Positions 39,217 to 49,758 of a stretch of DNA of 64,000 nt are shown here, piece after piece. The notes under the pieces are model-generated. The model was not told the origin of the DNA and made no database searches. It saw only the letters and a list, made by a program, of their open reading frames with translations. Positions within the stretch are counted from its first letter, which is position 1, and every line of letters starts with the position of its first letter. Source of the stretch: Picocystis sp. L7 (Eukaryota; Chlorophyta; Picocystophyceae; Picocystales; Picocystaceae); contig QXJR01000007.1 of the NCBI GenBank assembly GCA_020975725.1, forward strand, positions 124,001 through 188,000, read 5' to 3'. The translations under genes were made by a program, and so were the position numbers.

Positions 39217-42200
39217 CTCCCACTCAGCATGGTAGGAGGTAGTATCATTCCAAGATTCTCCAGGCATTGCTTGAATTTTGGTGCTGGTACTTGTTTGGTT
39301 AGGTAGTCTGCCCACATGTTTTCCGTGGGGCAGTAGGTTAGTTCAATTTCTTCTCTCATCGCTCTTTCTCTTATGAAGTGATGTTGAACATCGATGTGTT
39401 TGGCTTGGGTGACCGATTGAGGATTCTTCAGGAGTCTCAGTGCTGACTGGTTGTCTATGAAGATGGTCACTTTCACTGCCGTTGGTTCGAGTAGTTGCTT
39501 CACGAGGTTCCTGATCCACAGCGTTTCCTTGATAGTTGCAGAGGCAGCTTGGTATTCTGCTTCTGTGGTGGAGGTTGCAATAGTAGTCTGCAGCTTGCTC
39601 TGCCATGAGACGAGTGCTCCCATGGTCATGATTGCATATCCGGTTCTTGACCTTCTATTTTCTTTGTTACTCGCATAATCAGCATCGCTGTATGCGGTAA
39701 TTTGGACTTCTTGGTTGGTGTCTTCTTTTGTTCCGCAGTACTGCATGGTGAGTTGTTGGGTACCATTGAGATACTTCAGTGTACCTCTTATAGCTTTCCA
39801 ATGGGTTGTTGTGGGACAGCTGTTGAATCGTGCCAGTACAGATGTGGCTTGGGAGAGATCAGGTCTGGTAGTGGCTCCCAGGTATTGGAGTTGTCCCACG
39901 ATTTTTTGGTAGATGGTTTGCCCCGAGATTTCTTCGTCTGTTTTGGTTTCGAGCGGTACTGACAGGGGAATTTCTTTACCTTTGCTGTTGAGGCTTCCGT
40001 GTTGTTCCAGGTATTCCAATACTTTGTTGGTTTGTTCCATTTCTAGTTTTCTCTCAGCTCTGTTTCTTTTGATAGCGATTCCTAGGAAATGTTTTGCTTC
40101 TCCTAGGTCGGTGGCTCTGTACTTTTCTTGTATTAGCTGCTTGATGCTTTGAATGAGGTTAAGTTGTTGACTTGCTATCAGTATGTCGTCCACGTAGAAG
40201 CACAGGTAGCAAGTCCCTTCTTCTGCACGACATTTCAGTATGCTTTGATCTACTTCTATGCATTCAAATTTCAGTTTCTTGAGGGTGGTGGTTAGTTCTT
40301 CATTCCATGCTCTTGGTGCTTGTTTGAGCCCATAGAGGCTTCTGTTCAGTTTTAGAGCTTGGTTTTGCCTTTCTGTGTTTAGTCCGCTTGGTACTCGTAG
40401 GTACACTTCTTCTTGGAGATCTGCATTGAGGAAGGCAGTCTCAATGTCCATTTGATGGAGATGTAGATCCAGGTGATTGACTGCTGCGAGGAATATTCTT
40501 AGTCCTGTCTTGCTTACAACTGACGCATATATTTCATCGTAGTCCACTCCAGGTTTCTGGTGGCAGCCAAGAGCTACTAGTCTGGCCTTATATTTGGTAA
40601 TGTTTCCATGTTGGTCACGTTTTACTCTAAAAATCCACTTAGTTCCAATTGGTTTTTTGTCAAGTGGTAAGTCTGTGATGTCCCATGTCCGCATTTTAGA
40701 TAGGGCTTCAAGTTCATTTTGTATCGCTTCTTCCCAGAGTTTCTTGTCTGATCGGTTCATGGCTTTGTGGTATCCGTCAAATTTGTCAGGTAGTGGTTCT
40801 GCTATGTATGCTGTAAACTTTGTTTGCCTATTAGGCCTTAGATTGTATGGCTGACTGTTCGCTTTCTCTTCTGTAGTTTCAGTGGTTGCATGTGGTGCAT
40901 CCTCTTCAGGTTTGGATGCTTCTTCTTCTTCCTCTTCTGTTTCAGATTCGCTGGAGCTATGCTCCCACTGATCTGGTTCACTGATTAGTTCATCCTGATA
41001 AAATGTTGTGGTGTCATCACTTTGACGATTGTACTGACCCATTTTGAATTCATTGAATCTGACGTTGTGGCTGGTTACCAGCCTTTTGTCGAGAAGCACT
41101 CGGTAGGTGCTGGAATTTTCGTATCCAATGAAAATTCCTTTTTCACTTCGAGTGTCAAATTTTCCATTTATTTTTGGTTCAGGTTTCAGCACCCAGGCCT
41201 CACATCCGAACACTCTCAGATGCTTGAATGATTGTTTGCTCCCACTGAGCTTCTCAAGTGGTGGTCGTCTGTCCTCCCCATGGGCAGGGGGAACGCGGTT
41301 TCTGATATGGCAGTAAGCTCTGACCGCCTCCCCCCAATACTTGTTGGGTAGGTTGGTGGCGTTTAGCATGGCACTGGCGTGTTCCCGCAGATCACGATGC
41401 AGTCGTTCGGCATCGTTTTGTTGTGGGGTGTATCCAGCTGTCTTTTCGTGAGTGATCCCGCGTTCTGACAAGAAGTCTGCAAGTTTGTTTCCCAGGAATT
41501 CTTGTCCAAGGTCCGTTCGGATGGCTTTGACCGTTCTGCCTCCTGCACTCTTTTGTTCCAGTACGTTGATTGCCATCCTGGCATATTTCCCTGTTGAGCC
41601 TTTGGAGCTCATCAGATATATGAGGCTTGTTTTGGTGGCGTGATCTAATACTGATAAAAAGTATCGTTGTCCTGCAGGTGTCTCTGGGTGTATGGGTCCC
41701 ACCACATCCATGTAGATTAGATCCAATGGTTGGTACTGGTAATCTTTGGCCTTGAATTTGGTTGCGATTTGTTTGTTTTCCATACATGGTTCACAGGTCT
41801 CTGTCATTTGGTGTGGAAGACCCATCAGCTTGATCCGTTCGTTGTGGATGTGGCCTAGTCGTTGATGCCAGATCTTTGCAGTGGCGGTGAGGCAGTAGTT
41901 GGCTCTTCCAGTGAGTTTTGCTTGCAGAGTTTGCTTCCCTTGTTTGATCTTGCACTCTCCATTGTTGAAGCTGACTGTTGCTCCGTTTTCAGTCATGCAG
42001 GTAACTGATAGGAGGTTTGATGCTAGTCCAGGTACATACACCACGTTGTTGAGCGTGATGGTTTTGTCCTGATTGTTGCCTAAGTGTAGGACTACTCTTC
42101 CAATGGCTTCACCTTTCATGTGAGTTCCATCCGCTATTTCGATGGTAGTATGGAAATCCTTTAGTGTGCTGACCTCCAGATATTCTTTGTGTCCTGTCAT

Positions 42201-43046
42201 ATGCCAACTGGCACCTGAGTCAATGATCCATTGATCGTGGTTGTTGGTCTCCAGATATGCAGAGGTGGCCATCAGGCTCATTGGCTTGTCATTTCTGTCA
42301 GTGTTGCTAATTCCTTTTGGTGGATATGCTGCTTTGAATCTGTTGCATTGATTCAAGGTGTGTCCTGGTTTGTTGCAGAATTGGCATCGTGTGCTTCTGG
42401 GTTGCTGCATGGCCACAGGTTGGGGATGTTCCTCTGCTTCCTGTGTAATGAAGGCTTTCGCCTTTCTTTGGTAGTTTTCTTCATAACATAGTGACAGTCT
42501 GATCCGAGACATGGTTAGTTTTTCATGATGGTGCTTCAGGATGAGCACTATCATGTGGTAGCTGTCAGGTAGTCCGTCCAATACAGTGTGGGCGACCTCT
42601 TCTTCGGGCAAATCCACATTCACTTGCCTGAGTTCATCCACGATGGAGACAATACCATTCATGTATTGGTCTATGGATTGGTCGGATCTTTTCCGAGTTT
42701 TTGCCAGCTTTTCCCTCAGCTCACTTTCGCGCATTGAGCTGGAGTTCTGGTATAGGTCCTTGAGGACCTTCCAGGCTTCATGAGCAGTGGTGCAGTGGTT
42801 TACATGTCCACTGTACTCCTCATTTACACTGTTAATGATTCTGCATCTTGCTTGTTGTATGCACTGTAAGATGATTTTGTGCTTTTCTTCTCCTTCTTGT
42901 TTCTCTGCACTGTTTAGTTCAGGTTCAGTGCAGGTAACTTCCCAGAGTCCGTAGATTCTGAGATAGTTCTCCATCCTTATAAACCATTGTCTCCAGTTCC
43001 TTCCATTTAGTTCAGGGACAGCTGCTGCACCAGCTGGATCAGTCAT
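39075..43046 (-). CDS. Copia Gag-Pol polyprotein
   Basis: A single frame of 1323 residues. Parts in order are Gag with a CCHC zinc knuckle, aspartic protease, integrase, reverse transcriptase and RNase H, the order that separates Copia from Gypsy. Its base composition is clearly more AT-rich than the surrounding host genes, which fits a mobile origin. It looks whole. Confidence 0.93.
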   Translation of the reverse strand: MTDPAGAAAVPELNGRNWRQWFIRMENYLRIYGLWEVTCTEPELNSAEKQEGEEKHKIILQCIQQARCRIINSVNEEYSGHVNHCTTAHEAWKVLKDLYQNSSSMRESELREKLAKTRKRSDQSIDQYMNGIVSIVDELRQVNVDLPEEEVAHTVLDGLPDSYHMIVLILKHHHEKLTMSRIRLSLCYEENYQRKAKAFITQEAEEHPQPVAMQQPRSTRCQFCNKPGHTLNQCNRFKAAYPPKGISNTDRNDKPMSLMATSAYLETNNHDQWIIDSGASWHMTGHKEYLEVSTLKDFHTTIEIADGTHMKGEAIGRVVLHLGNNQDKTITLNNVVYVPGLASNLLSVTCMTENGATVSFNNGECKIKQGKQTLQAKLTGRANYCLTATAKIWHQRLGHIHNERIKLMGLPHQMTETCEPCMENKQIATKFKAKDYQYQPLDLIYMDVVGPIHPETPAGQRYFLSVLDHATKTSLIYLMSSKGSTGKYARMAINVLEQKSAGGRTVKAIRTDLGQEFLGNKLADFLSERGITHEKTAGYTPQQNDAERLHRDLREHASAMLNATNLPNKYWGEAVRAYCHIRNRVPPAHGEDRRPPLEKLSGSKQSFKHLRVFGCEAWVLKPEPKINGKFDTRSEKGIFIGYENSSTYRVLLDKRLVTSHNVRFNEFKMGQYNRQSDDTTTFYQDELISEPDQWEHSSSESETEEEEEEASKPEEDAPHATTETTEEKANSQPYNLRPNRQTKFTAYIAEPLPDKFDGYHKAMNRSDKKLWEEAIQNELEALSKMRTWDITDLPLDKKPIGTKWIFRVKRDQHGNITKYKARLVALGCHQKPGVDYDEIYASVVSKTGLRIFLAAVNHLDLHLHQMDIETAFLNADLQEEVYLRVPSGLNTERQNQALKLNRSLYGLKQAPRAWNEELTTTLKKLKFECIEVDQSILKCRAEEGTCYLCFYVDDILIASQQLNLIQSIKQLIQEKYRATDLGEAKHFLGIAIKRNRAERKLEMEQTNKVLEYLEQHGSLNSKGKEIPLSVPLETKTDEEISGQTIYQKIVGQLQYLGATTRPDLSQATSVLARFNSCPTTTHWKAIRGTLKYLNGTQQLTMQYCGTKEDTNQEVQITAYSDADYASNKENRRSRTGYAIMTMGALVSWQSKLQTTIATSTTEAEYQAASATIKETLWIRNLVKQLLEPTAVKVTIFIDNQSALRLLKNPQSVTQAKHIDVQHHFIRERAMREEIELTYCPTENMWADYLTKQVPAPKFKQCLENLGMILPPTMLSGSVGSNTPSLSIQHGPRQNGDPPTEGVPSSRDGKSDNDDKINALTVDL

Positions 43047-43079
43047 GCTTATCTCTGGTGCTTTTCAAGGCTCTTAACC

Positions 43080-43527
43080 TGTTTGATTAGTGGGTCTGTA
43101 TCCTCCTTCTCAGTGGATGCTGGGCAGTTCGATGGGCTTGGACCTAGGGCTTTTCTTGCCGTAGGGTTGGAACGCTTCTCCGAAATGAAAGATCGATCGC
43201 GTCTCACGTTGCTCACGTGGTGATGGGTTGAGAGCAGATGCAGGTAGGTAGGCGTTGCTGTTGTTGGTAATGCAAAAAACTGGTTACAGGTACAGTCGCG
43301 AGTGCTTTATATAGTGCGCTCTAGCGAGTTGAACGAGGTCACGTGTCTTTGGAGTATCCGCTGATCATCGTTGTTTTCGTCTTGTTCAGAGATCCACTGT
43401 GAGGGCGTTGATCTTGTCGTCGTTGTCGGACTTTCCGTCTCGACTGCTTGGGACCCCTTCGGTTGGCGGGTCCCCGTTTTGTCTTGGACCATGCTGTATA
43501 CTCAGGGAAGGGGTATTACTTCCAACA
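43080..43527 (-). repeat. 5' LTR of the Copia element
   Basis: A 448 bp copy of the other LTR. A TATATAAA-type box on the minus strand (about 43306-43313) is a likely element promoter. Confidence 0.93.
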
Positions 43528-43756
43528 CACCCCCTCTTGTGCGACCCTGAAGGATGGAACCGTGACAGGTTGGGGTCGGCCCTTCAAACCGTGGGAAACA
43601 CCAGGGAACGCGTCCGAACAACATTCCTGCATCTCACCGGAGTCGGAAATACAGGCCAATCGGCGACCTGAAAGGCAAACCAAAGTGGACGAGTGCAGGC
43701 AGAGGAAAGTCGAGACGGGAACGCCTGGTGGTCGAGGGTTGGGAAGCGAAGGATTC

Positions 43757-45808
43757 ATGGACGACTTTTTCAACAAGGCGTTGGATTCCTTGGAAAAGAG
43801 CGTGGTGGAACCATTCCATGCTAGAGCTGCAGAGATCGTGGAAGAATATCCGACTGACAAAGACGAAAAGCTCCCGCAAACGAAAGGAGAAGAAGCCGTG
43901 CAGGTGGCACAGGATGCGCGCCTCCAATGGGAAGAGTTCGACCTAGCGAGCAAATTGGAAAGTTGGAAACAGTTGTTGAATCGAAACGAAAATGTTCAGC
44001 CGGCTCCTGACATGGAAAGCCCAGAAAGAAACTACATCACATCAAGCGAAGCAGCGGGCGCCACACGGTTGAATCCGCAGTCTGAACAAAGTGCAAAGGC
44101 TGCCGAGCAAGCATTCCATGAAGTGCTGTCTGAGCTATCTAAATTGCCAGATCCTTCGAATGCGTTTCTAAGGTTGCAGCGCACCGTCAAAGATCTAACC
44201 AGCGTCGAGCAAGAGAACGAATCACTGCTTGCAGAACTAGAGGTGGTGAAGAGGGATGCTAGGTCGGCCAGAGGTTTCAAGCAGCAAATCAAAGCTCTTC
44301 AAGAAGAATTGACCATCCTGAAAGAGAATGCCGAAAGCTCAAAGACACAGCAGTTGCAGGAAAGCAGCGAAAGGTTCGAGCAAGAAAAACGAGAGTTGGT
44401 AGCTACACTGAAAGAGGAGGTCAGCAAGAAGGCCACAATGGAAGAGCGGGTCAGCCAGCTCACGGCTGCAAAACAAGTGGCTGAAGAAAAACTTCTTGAA
44501 GTCTCGTCGGAGCTGGAAGCCATAAAAATCAATAAGCAAAACGAGCTTGATGAATTCGCCGAAGAACTAGATAGTTCCAAGGCAAGGATCAAAGATCTGG
44601 AACGGCAACTTCAAGAAAGCAATGCTTCGGACGTAGGGAAATCTGAAGGAGATTGGTCCCTGGAAAGAGAAGGTGATGTCAACGCTTCCAATATGGTCCC
44701 TCAGGAAATGCTATGGGACGCTGAACGTGAGTTATCTGATACGAGAAATAAGCTGCAGGGCTGCATCGAAGAACTCGCTTTGCTCAAGAAGCGTTCAGAA
44801 CAAGAAGGTAACGCGCTGAAGGAACTGCAGCAGCAACTGGAAGAAAGACCAACGCTTGACCAATACAATAGGCTAAAAAATCAATTAGAAACTATTCCGC
44901 TCTATTTGGAAAGCGGGAAGCTTGCTGAAGATTCTGTTCCAGGTGGAATGGCATCAAACGGTGTGCTGGAAAAAATAAAGCACCTGCTGGATGCCAGGTG
45001 TAAGGACCTTGATGCCGAACTGTCGAGCATGCAAGCCAAGATCGATCAATACGAGAAACTCGAAGCTGATCGGGATAACACAGTGGAGCAATTGCGAGAG
45101 ACAGCTTTGTCGCAGGAAAAGACGATTGCAAAGTTGGAGGCCGATCTGCTTGTAGTAACCAACTTGCACTCCGCAGAAGAAGATCCTGATCAGTTTCTAA
45201 ATGTCATTGTCAGCCAGAGAGATCGGCTCAAAAGTATGAGCGATGCCCTTTCTCTAGAGGTATCTAAGGTCAATGGAAAGCTTGAATCAATGCAGATGGA
45301 GAAGGACAGGCTTGAAAAGGATAATCTTGCACTGTTCGAAAAGGCTAAATACATGGAGCATTGGGCACAAAATAGGTTGTCTCCATCTTATGAAGCTGGC
45401 GCCGCGCAAGGGGGTGCTGATTCTAAGCCAGTTGCGGCAAAGGAAGCAAGGTTTGCTTGTGGACCAGTCAACATACCCATGGGTGCCGCTTCACGTTTTT
45501 CAGATATGACAGGAGCAAGGCGCCGATTTGGGTGCTTTGGATCTGACCAAGAGTCAACACCGGATGTTGGTCCTTCTGGTCCTCTAGAAGAGAGGTATGG
45601 AAGGGCTTACGCAGCAAAATTGAATCCATTTCAAGAGTTCACAACCTATGAGCGCCAGAAGGAAGTACGACGGCTTCGGCTTGGCGATCGCGTAGCCTTC
45701 ATGATGGGCCAAATGATCGGGAATCAGGTAGGTCGGATCTTCCTAGTGATCTATATCATGCTCCTACATCTCCTGGTATTCTCGTTGGTCATCGCAACCA
45801 TGCTGTAA
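43757..45808 (+). CDS. CASP: Golgin CASP (CUX1-type Golgi tether)
   Basis: A 683-residue coiled-coil golgin. The N-terminal region has a WEEFDL segment like plant CASP. A very long Glu/Gln/Lys/Leu coiled coil spans about residues 60-560. The diagnostic C-terminus has LNPFQEF, YERQKEVRRLRLGDRVAF and a tail anchor (about 655-680) ending IATML. CASP sits on Golgi rims and tethers vesicles; in plants it has been linked to ER-Golgi contact. The start at 43757 (MDDFFNKALDS) is the first good ATG in host sequence; the frame continues upstream into the Copia LTR and is not used. AATAAA overlaps the stop (45807-45812). Confidence 0.92.
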   Translation: MDDFFNKALDSLEKSVVEPFHARAAEIVEEYPTDKDEKLPQTKGEEAVQVAQDARLQWEEFDLASKLESWKQLLNRNENVQPAPDMESPERNYITSSEAAGATRLNPQSEQSAKAAEQAFHEVLSELSKLPDPSNAFLRLQRTVKDLTSVEQENESLLAELEVVKRDARSARGFKQQIKALQEELTILKENAESSKTQQLQESSERFEQEKRELVATLKEEVSKKATMEERVSQLTAAKQVAEEKLLEVSSELEAIKINKQNELDEFAEELDSSKARIKDLERQLQESNASDVGKSEGDWSLEREGDVNASNMVPQEMLWDAERELSDTRNKLQGCIEELALLKKRSEQEGNALKELQQQLEERPTLDQYNRLKNQLETIPLYLESGKLAEDSVPGGMASNGVLEKIKHLLDARCKDLDAELSSMQAKIDQYEKLEADRDNTVEQLRETALSQEKTIAKLEADLLVVTNLHSAEEDPDQFLNVIVSQRDRLKSMSDALSLEVSKVNGKLESMQMEKDRLEKDNLALFEKAKYMEHWAQNRLSPSYEAGAAQGGADSKPVAAKEARFACGPVNIPMGAASRFSDMTGARRRFGCFGSDQESTPDVGPSGPLEERYGRAYAAKLNPFQEFTTYERQKEVRRLRLGDRVAFMMGQMIGNQVGRIFLVIYIMLLHLLVFSLVIATML

Positions 45809-45875
45809 TAAAAGATCCCAGAGGAGGGGGTCGATAGCCGACTTGGCATGAGAGGTATTTTATTGTTAGCAAAGT

Positions 45876-47498
45876 CTACTGCAAAGAGGAAGCAACGACC
45901 TCTGCCATAAGCTCCACGGGTGCTCTTGTCTTTGTGAAAAGGGCAAACTGTTCGGCGGCTTGTCCAACAAACATGTCGACGCCGTTCGCAATTGCACAGC
46001 CTGCAGCTGATGCATCCTGAAGCAACCTGGTATTTTTGGGATTGTACACAGCATCAAACACAACCAAAAAACCAGGCAAAATTTTTGCTGGCACGGGCGA
46101 ATGCTCTACGTTTGGGTACATGCCAACTGAGGTGGTGTTGGCCAGCACATCCCCACGAATTTCGCCTTTCAGGAGCTCGTCAAGGCCCCTCACGCTGCAG
46201 CCTACGTCTGCTGCAAGCTTTTCAGCGCTTTCTTTGCTTCTGTTTACAACTGTCACATTCGCACCTTTCTCTTTCGCACCGAATGCAATTGCCCGTCCGG
46301 CACCTCCGGCTCCCACAACCACGACATTCTTCCCCTTCAGGTCTTCATGCCCTATGGAACGCAGAGCATTTTCGATTGCTTTTATTGCTGCCAAATAGTC
46401 TGTATTGCATCCATACAAGGATCCATCCTCTAGCCTTACCAGTGTGTTGAGCGCTCCAATCTTTTGTGCCACAACGTCCACATCGCCGTGTTGGACGCCA
46501 TACTTGAGCGCACTCTGCTTGTGTGGAATGGTCACGCTGAAGCCACTAAATTCTGGAAAAGCTGACAAGAAGGCATCCACATCATCCACCAGGAATGGCA
46601 CGTACACTCCATCAAAGCCGATTGATTGCATGGAGGCGTTGTGCAAGACCGGACCCTTGCTGTGAGAAACAGGGTTGCCGATCAAGCCAAATACTTGTGT
46701 GTCTTCGTTCTGCTGGTGAATGCGGTACACGCTGACCAGATCTTTCACGGTCGTCTGGCCTGGAGCGCTTTCCTTTCCTTTTTCCAGAGAGCCAAAAGTA
46801 AGAAACGCCCCGAATTTGGACGCAAGCAGTCGCGATATCTGCCCGTGATCCCCCATCGACAGTGCAATGGTCCGGCCCCTCTTCTTTTGAAGCAAGTCGA
46901 TGACTTGTCTCACATCTGTGATTGTTTGGGCGGTCGTGGCAATTTTGACAACGTCAGCTCCAATGTCCCAGGCTTGTGCTACCCAGGCCTGCAGCTCTTC
47001 AGCCGGTGGGGTCCTTTCAAAGTCATGGCGTGACAGAATCAAACCCGTGCCCTCCAGGCTCTCTTTCGGAAAGGTTTTCAAAAATTCCTCTGCTACCTTC
47101 AGTTCCACATCGATGAATGTGCACCCTGCATCTGCAGCCCGTTTCAGCACGGCCAATCGGTAGTCTTCCGCTCCCTGATATTGTCCACCTTCCCAGGCGG
47201 GACGAAAGGTGGCGATCGTTGGCAACTCGCAACACTTCACGAGTGCATCGATGTCTCTATCCTCGTCGATGCTCTCCAAATAGTCTAGTCGCAGTTCTAC
47301 GATGTCGGCTCCTGCTTGTGCAGCCTGTCGGATTTCCGTTTTCATGTCTTCCAGGTTGGTGGCGGTGACGCTTGTGGCGACGTTTCCTACGTTCCTATCC
47401 ATCCGCTTCGCGACCGCCCGCGCCGCATTCATCCTGGACGTCGATCTGACGTTTCTAGAGTGCAAAAATCCCGTTCGTGAGGCGCACTTGTGCGCCAT
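45876..47498 (-). CDS. Bifunctional 3-dehydroquinate dehydratase / shikimate dehydrogenase
   Basis: A 540-residue plastid enzyme for two consecutive steps of the shikimate pathway. A transit peptide rich in Ser, Arg and Ala covers about 45 residues from the ATG at 47498. The type I dehydratase follows, with ELRLDYLES, FRPAWEGG, the catalytic His in SRHDFERTP and the Schiff-base lysine in VVKIATTA. The shikimate dehydrogenase has GNPVSHSKGP, the catalytic lysine in IPHKQ, NTD and the NADP loop GAGGAGRA. This DHQ-SDH fusion is the plant form. A TATA-like box lies about 120 bp upstream. An AATAAA (minus strand) follows the stop closely. Confidence 0.94.
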   Translation of the reverse strand: MAHKCASRTGFLHSRNVRSTSRMNAARAVAKRMDRNVGNVATSVTATNLEDMKTEIRQAAQAGADIVELRLDYLESIDEDRDIDALVKCCELPTIATFRPAWEGGQYQGAEDYRLAVLKRAADAGCTFIDVELKVAEEFLKTFPKESLEGTGLILSRHDFERTPPAEELQAWVAQAWDIGADVVKIATTAQTITDVRQVIDLLQKKRGRTIALSMGDHGQISRLLASKFGAFLTFGSLEKGKESAPGQTTVKDLVSVYRIHQQNEDTQVFGLIGNPVSHSKGPVLHNASMQSIGFDGVYVPFLVDDVDAFLSAFPEFSGFSVTIPHKQSALKYGVQHGDVDVVAQKIGALNTLVRLEDGSLYGCNTDYLAAIKAIENALRSIGHEDLKGKNVVVVGAGGAGRAIAFGAKEKGANVTVVNRSKESAEKLAADVGCSVRGLDELLKGEIRGDVLANTTSVGMYPNVEHSPVPAKILPGFLVVFDAVYNPKNTRLLQDASAAGCAIANGVDMFVGQAAEQFALFTKTRAPVELMAEVVASSLQ

Positions 47499-48476
47499 AG
47501 CCGCCGCCGTCGCGTGCAATCGATTCTTGGGATCCGACGTTTCTGATCCGATGGAAGGATGCGAATGTAAGGGACCCCGATTGGACTTACCCAAAGTAAA
47601 GAACCCAAAGGAACCACCATATATATACTTTGCCCATGCAAGCCAACGTGTCAGGATGGGATTCCCCCGTGCGAACCGCAAGGAAGGTCGGACCACGATG
47701 GACGGCGTCGTCAACCTCAGCGAAAATGCGCTTTGATGGGACGTTTTGCGGAGTGCACGGTTGTGGTATGCGAAAGCGTGGTCGATATAACCATGGCTTC
47801 CTTTCCCATGAGAATCCTCTCGAACTACATATGTCGTGGAAAGGAAAGGCAAACAAGGACCGTCAACTCACCGAAACCACAGCGTAAACCGTGTCGGACG
47901 AAACGAGATATGAACAATACTCGATCTAGGAACACATCCGACCCAACCACCAATCGGGCGCTTGCATGGTTGGACCAAGGATACAACACGAGTCTGTGAT
48001 AGCGGAACCACCAAGTTTGGAGCTTGCGAAGCTTCCAAGATCAACACGCGAATCAGAACGACTTCTTGACCCGGCATGGTGGATGGAGATCGTTTGCGAA
48101 GAGAGTGAAATAGGGTGAGATGCCAGCAGTCGTTTCGCGATCCATTGGAAACGTTTGCTTTGGTTGCGCCTGCATTTTAGCTTGCAGACGAGGCAAGCGC
48201 TCGAAGCCCTTTGTCTAATGCAAGCGTCAAATGGTTGCACGTTTTGTATATCACCCCTCCTTTCCCCTACACGTCGATTCCCGTGCACCTTCGTGGCGCC
48301 ACTTCCGATCCTCCTACCATGGGGTTGACGCCTTCCCTCTTCGCCTCTCTCCGACACGTGCTTCAACTACGCCTTATCCCCAACTCCCAAGGACAGCTAT
48401 CTTTGCGGTCTTTTATCGGTCTTTGGACGGTCTTCGAGGAGGTCGGTCGAAGACGCATCTGCGAGTTTCGACGACG
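47499..48476. other. Divergent intergenic region (DHQ-SDH / plastid J protein)
   Basis: 978 bp between divergent starts. Apart from a TATA-like box near the DHQ-SDH side I see no gene, RNA or clear repeat. Confidence 0.5.
47619..47628 (-). promoter_or_regulatory. TATA-like box of DHQ-SDH
   Basis: On the minus strand the sequence reads GTATATATATGG, 121-130 bp upstream of the DHQ-SDH ATG. It is one of very few TATA-like boxes next to a host gene in this window. Confidence 0.45.
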
Positions 48477-49715
48477 ATGGCGACGCGGTTGGCCGCAACT
48501 TGTGCCACTGCGAGGGCGTCTCCTCGTGCTTTCTCCGTCCTCCGAAGGAAAGGAAGAGTTAGTCGACGGAGAACACTGCGTTGTGAAGCCAAACCGTACG
48601 TTGCGGAGGCGCTGAACGATGCGAGCAACGCCGCCCTGTCCACCATGATCGCCAACGATGAACGAGGTGCAAAGGAGCTCGCGAGTGAATTGGCGGACCT
48701 GCAGCGGTACCTGGTGAACGAAGAGAAAGACGAAGACAGCGCCAAGTTTGTGCGTGTGGTGCAGGGCATGTTGGGACACCGCCTGACCCAGGAAGCAGAG
48801 CAGCTGGACGGCGAACACCGACACGCTACTGAACGGTTGCTCAAGCAGTGCTTAGAATCCGAGTGGAAGCTGACACAGGAAGGGGAGGCAGAAGCAGAGG
48901 ATCCCCAGTTCAAGACGTGGGAGGACGTGTTCCGCGAAAGAAGTGAACGAGAACGTAGCAAGTATGAAAAGCAGGAAGAAACGCCGATCCGACCTTCCGA
49001 AGCGGACTACTACAAGCTTTTGAATGTGAGCCCGGATGCTACCACACGCGACATCAAGAAAGCGTTTCGGACTTTGGCGTTGAAGCACCATCCAGACGTG
49101 AGCGAGGAGGACGATGCCGAGAAAAGGTTCGTGCAGATTGCCGCTGCGTATGACGTCTTGTCCAATGAGGATTCAAGGAAGCTTTACAACCGGTATGGAG
49201 CAGAAGGCATGAAGGGTCGAGGAGGGGCAGAAGCAGGTCGCGGAAATGCCGTAGACATGTGGGACGAATTCAAGCGCTCCGAATCAAAGAGTAGAAAGAG
49301 GAGTGCCAGGGCGTCTTGCAATGGACCTCCTTCCACCGACAAGGAAGTCAACGGGATCGCGGAAGTTGGCAACATCGTTGAGTATCCACTCCCGCAAAAT
49401 GTAAAGGACGACTTGTCAGATGGAAGAGAATACGGGCTTGGGCTCTTGGTGGGGCGCAACATGGACCGAGGGGACAAGGAAAAGCTGAGCGACGAGAAAC
49501 TGGACCTGTGTGAGATTGAGTCTCTTCGCCAGGAGGAACAGGGTTCCAACGTGTGGGTGGTGGACGAGCTGAGTCCTCCAATTTTTGTGAGCATACGTGA
49601 CCTGAAGGTGGTTCCCATAGACAGCTTTGACCGACGATACGACACATGGCTCATCACCGCAGATTTGAGCCCTGATTGCGGTGGACCCACGCTGGAGCAA
49701 GAAATCATCGTGTGA
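48477..49715 (+). CDS. Plastid DnaJ-domain protein
   Basis: A 412-residue J protein. An Ala/Thr/Arg transit peptide occupies about the first 35 residues from the ATG at 48477. A helical charged middle follows. The J domain lies at about 177-240, with YYKLLNVSPDATTRDIKKAFR and an intact HPD (205-207). A C-terminal domain of about 130 residues (VGNIVEYPL..., LDLCEIESL) is not the substrate-binding fold of classic DnaJ. There is no Gly/Phe region or zinc domain, so it is a type III J protein that would stimulate a stromal Hsp70. Its client is unknown. It converges on the CID-like gene, 43 bp apart. Confidence 0.8.
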   Translation: MATRLAATCATARASPRAFSVLRRKGRVSRRRTLRCEAKPYVAEALNDASNAALSTMIANDERGAKELASELADLQRYLVNEEKDEDSAKFVRVVQGMLGHRLTQEAEQLDGEHRHATERLLKQCLESEWKLTQEGEAEAEDPQFKTWEDVFRERSERERSKYEKQEETPIRPSEADYYKLLNVSPDATTRDIKKAFRTLALKHHPDVSEEDDAEKRFVQIAAAYDVLSNEDSRKLYNRYGAEGMKGRGGAEAGRGNAVDMWDEFKRSESKSRKRSARASCNGPPSTDKEVNGIAEVGNIVEYPLPQNVKDDLSDGREYGLGLLVGRNMDRGDKEKLSDEKLDLCEIESLRQEEQGSNVWVVDELSPPIFVSIRDLKVVPIDSFDRRYDTWLITADLSPDCGGPTLEQEIIV

Positions 49716-49758
49716 GGGACTGCATGGCCGCTAGGATTCCCAAATAGGTGGCAAGTCG

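Larger units (their letters stand above)
38769..43527 (-). mobile_element. Copia (Ty1/Pseudoviridae-type) LTR retrotransposon, looks whole
   Basis: A 4759 bp element on the minus strand with two 448 bp LTRs that begin TG and end CA, flanked by the 5-bp target duplication CACCC (38764-38768 and 43528-43532). The LTRs look identical by eye, so the insertion is probably recent. One long coding frame (39075-43046) carries Gag, protease, integrase, reverse transcriptase and RNase H in Copia order, and I saw no breaks in it. The internal sequence next to the 5' LTR weakly resembles a Met-tRNA primer site. The element lies about 230 bp upstream of the CASP start codon. Confidence 0.95.
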
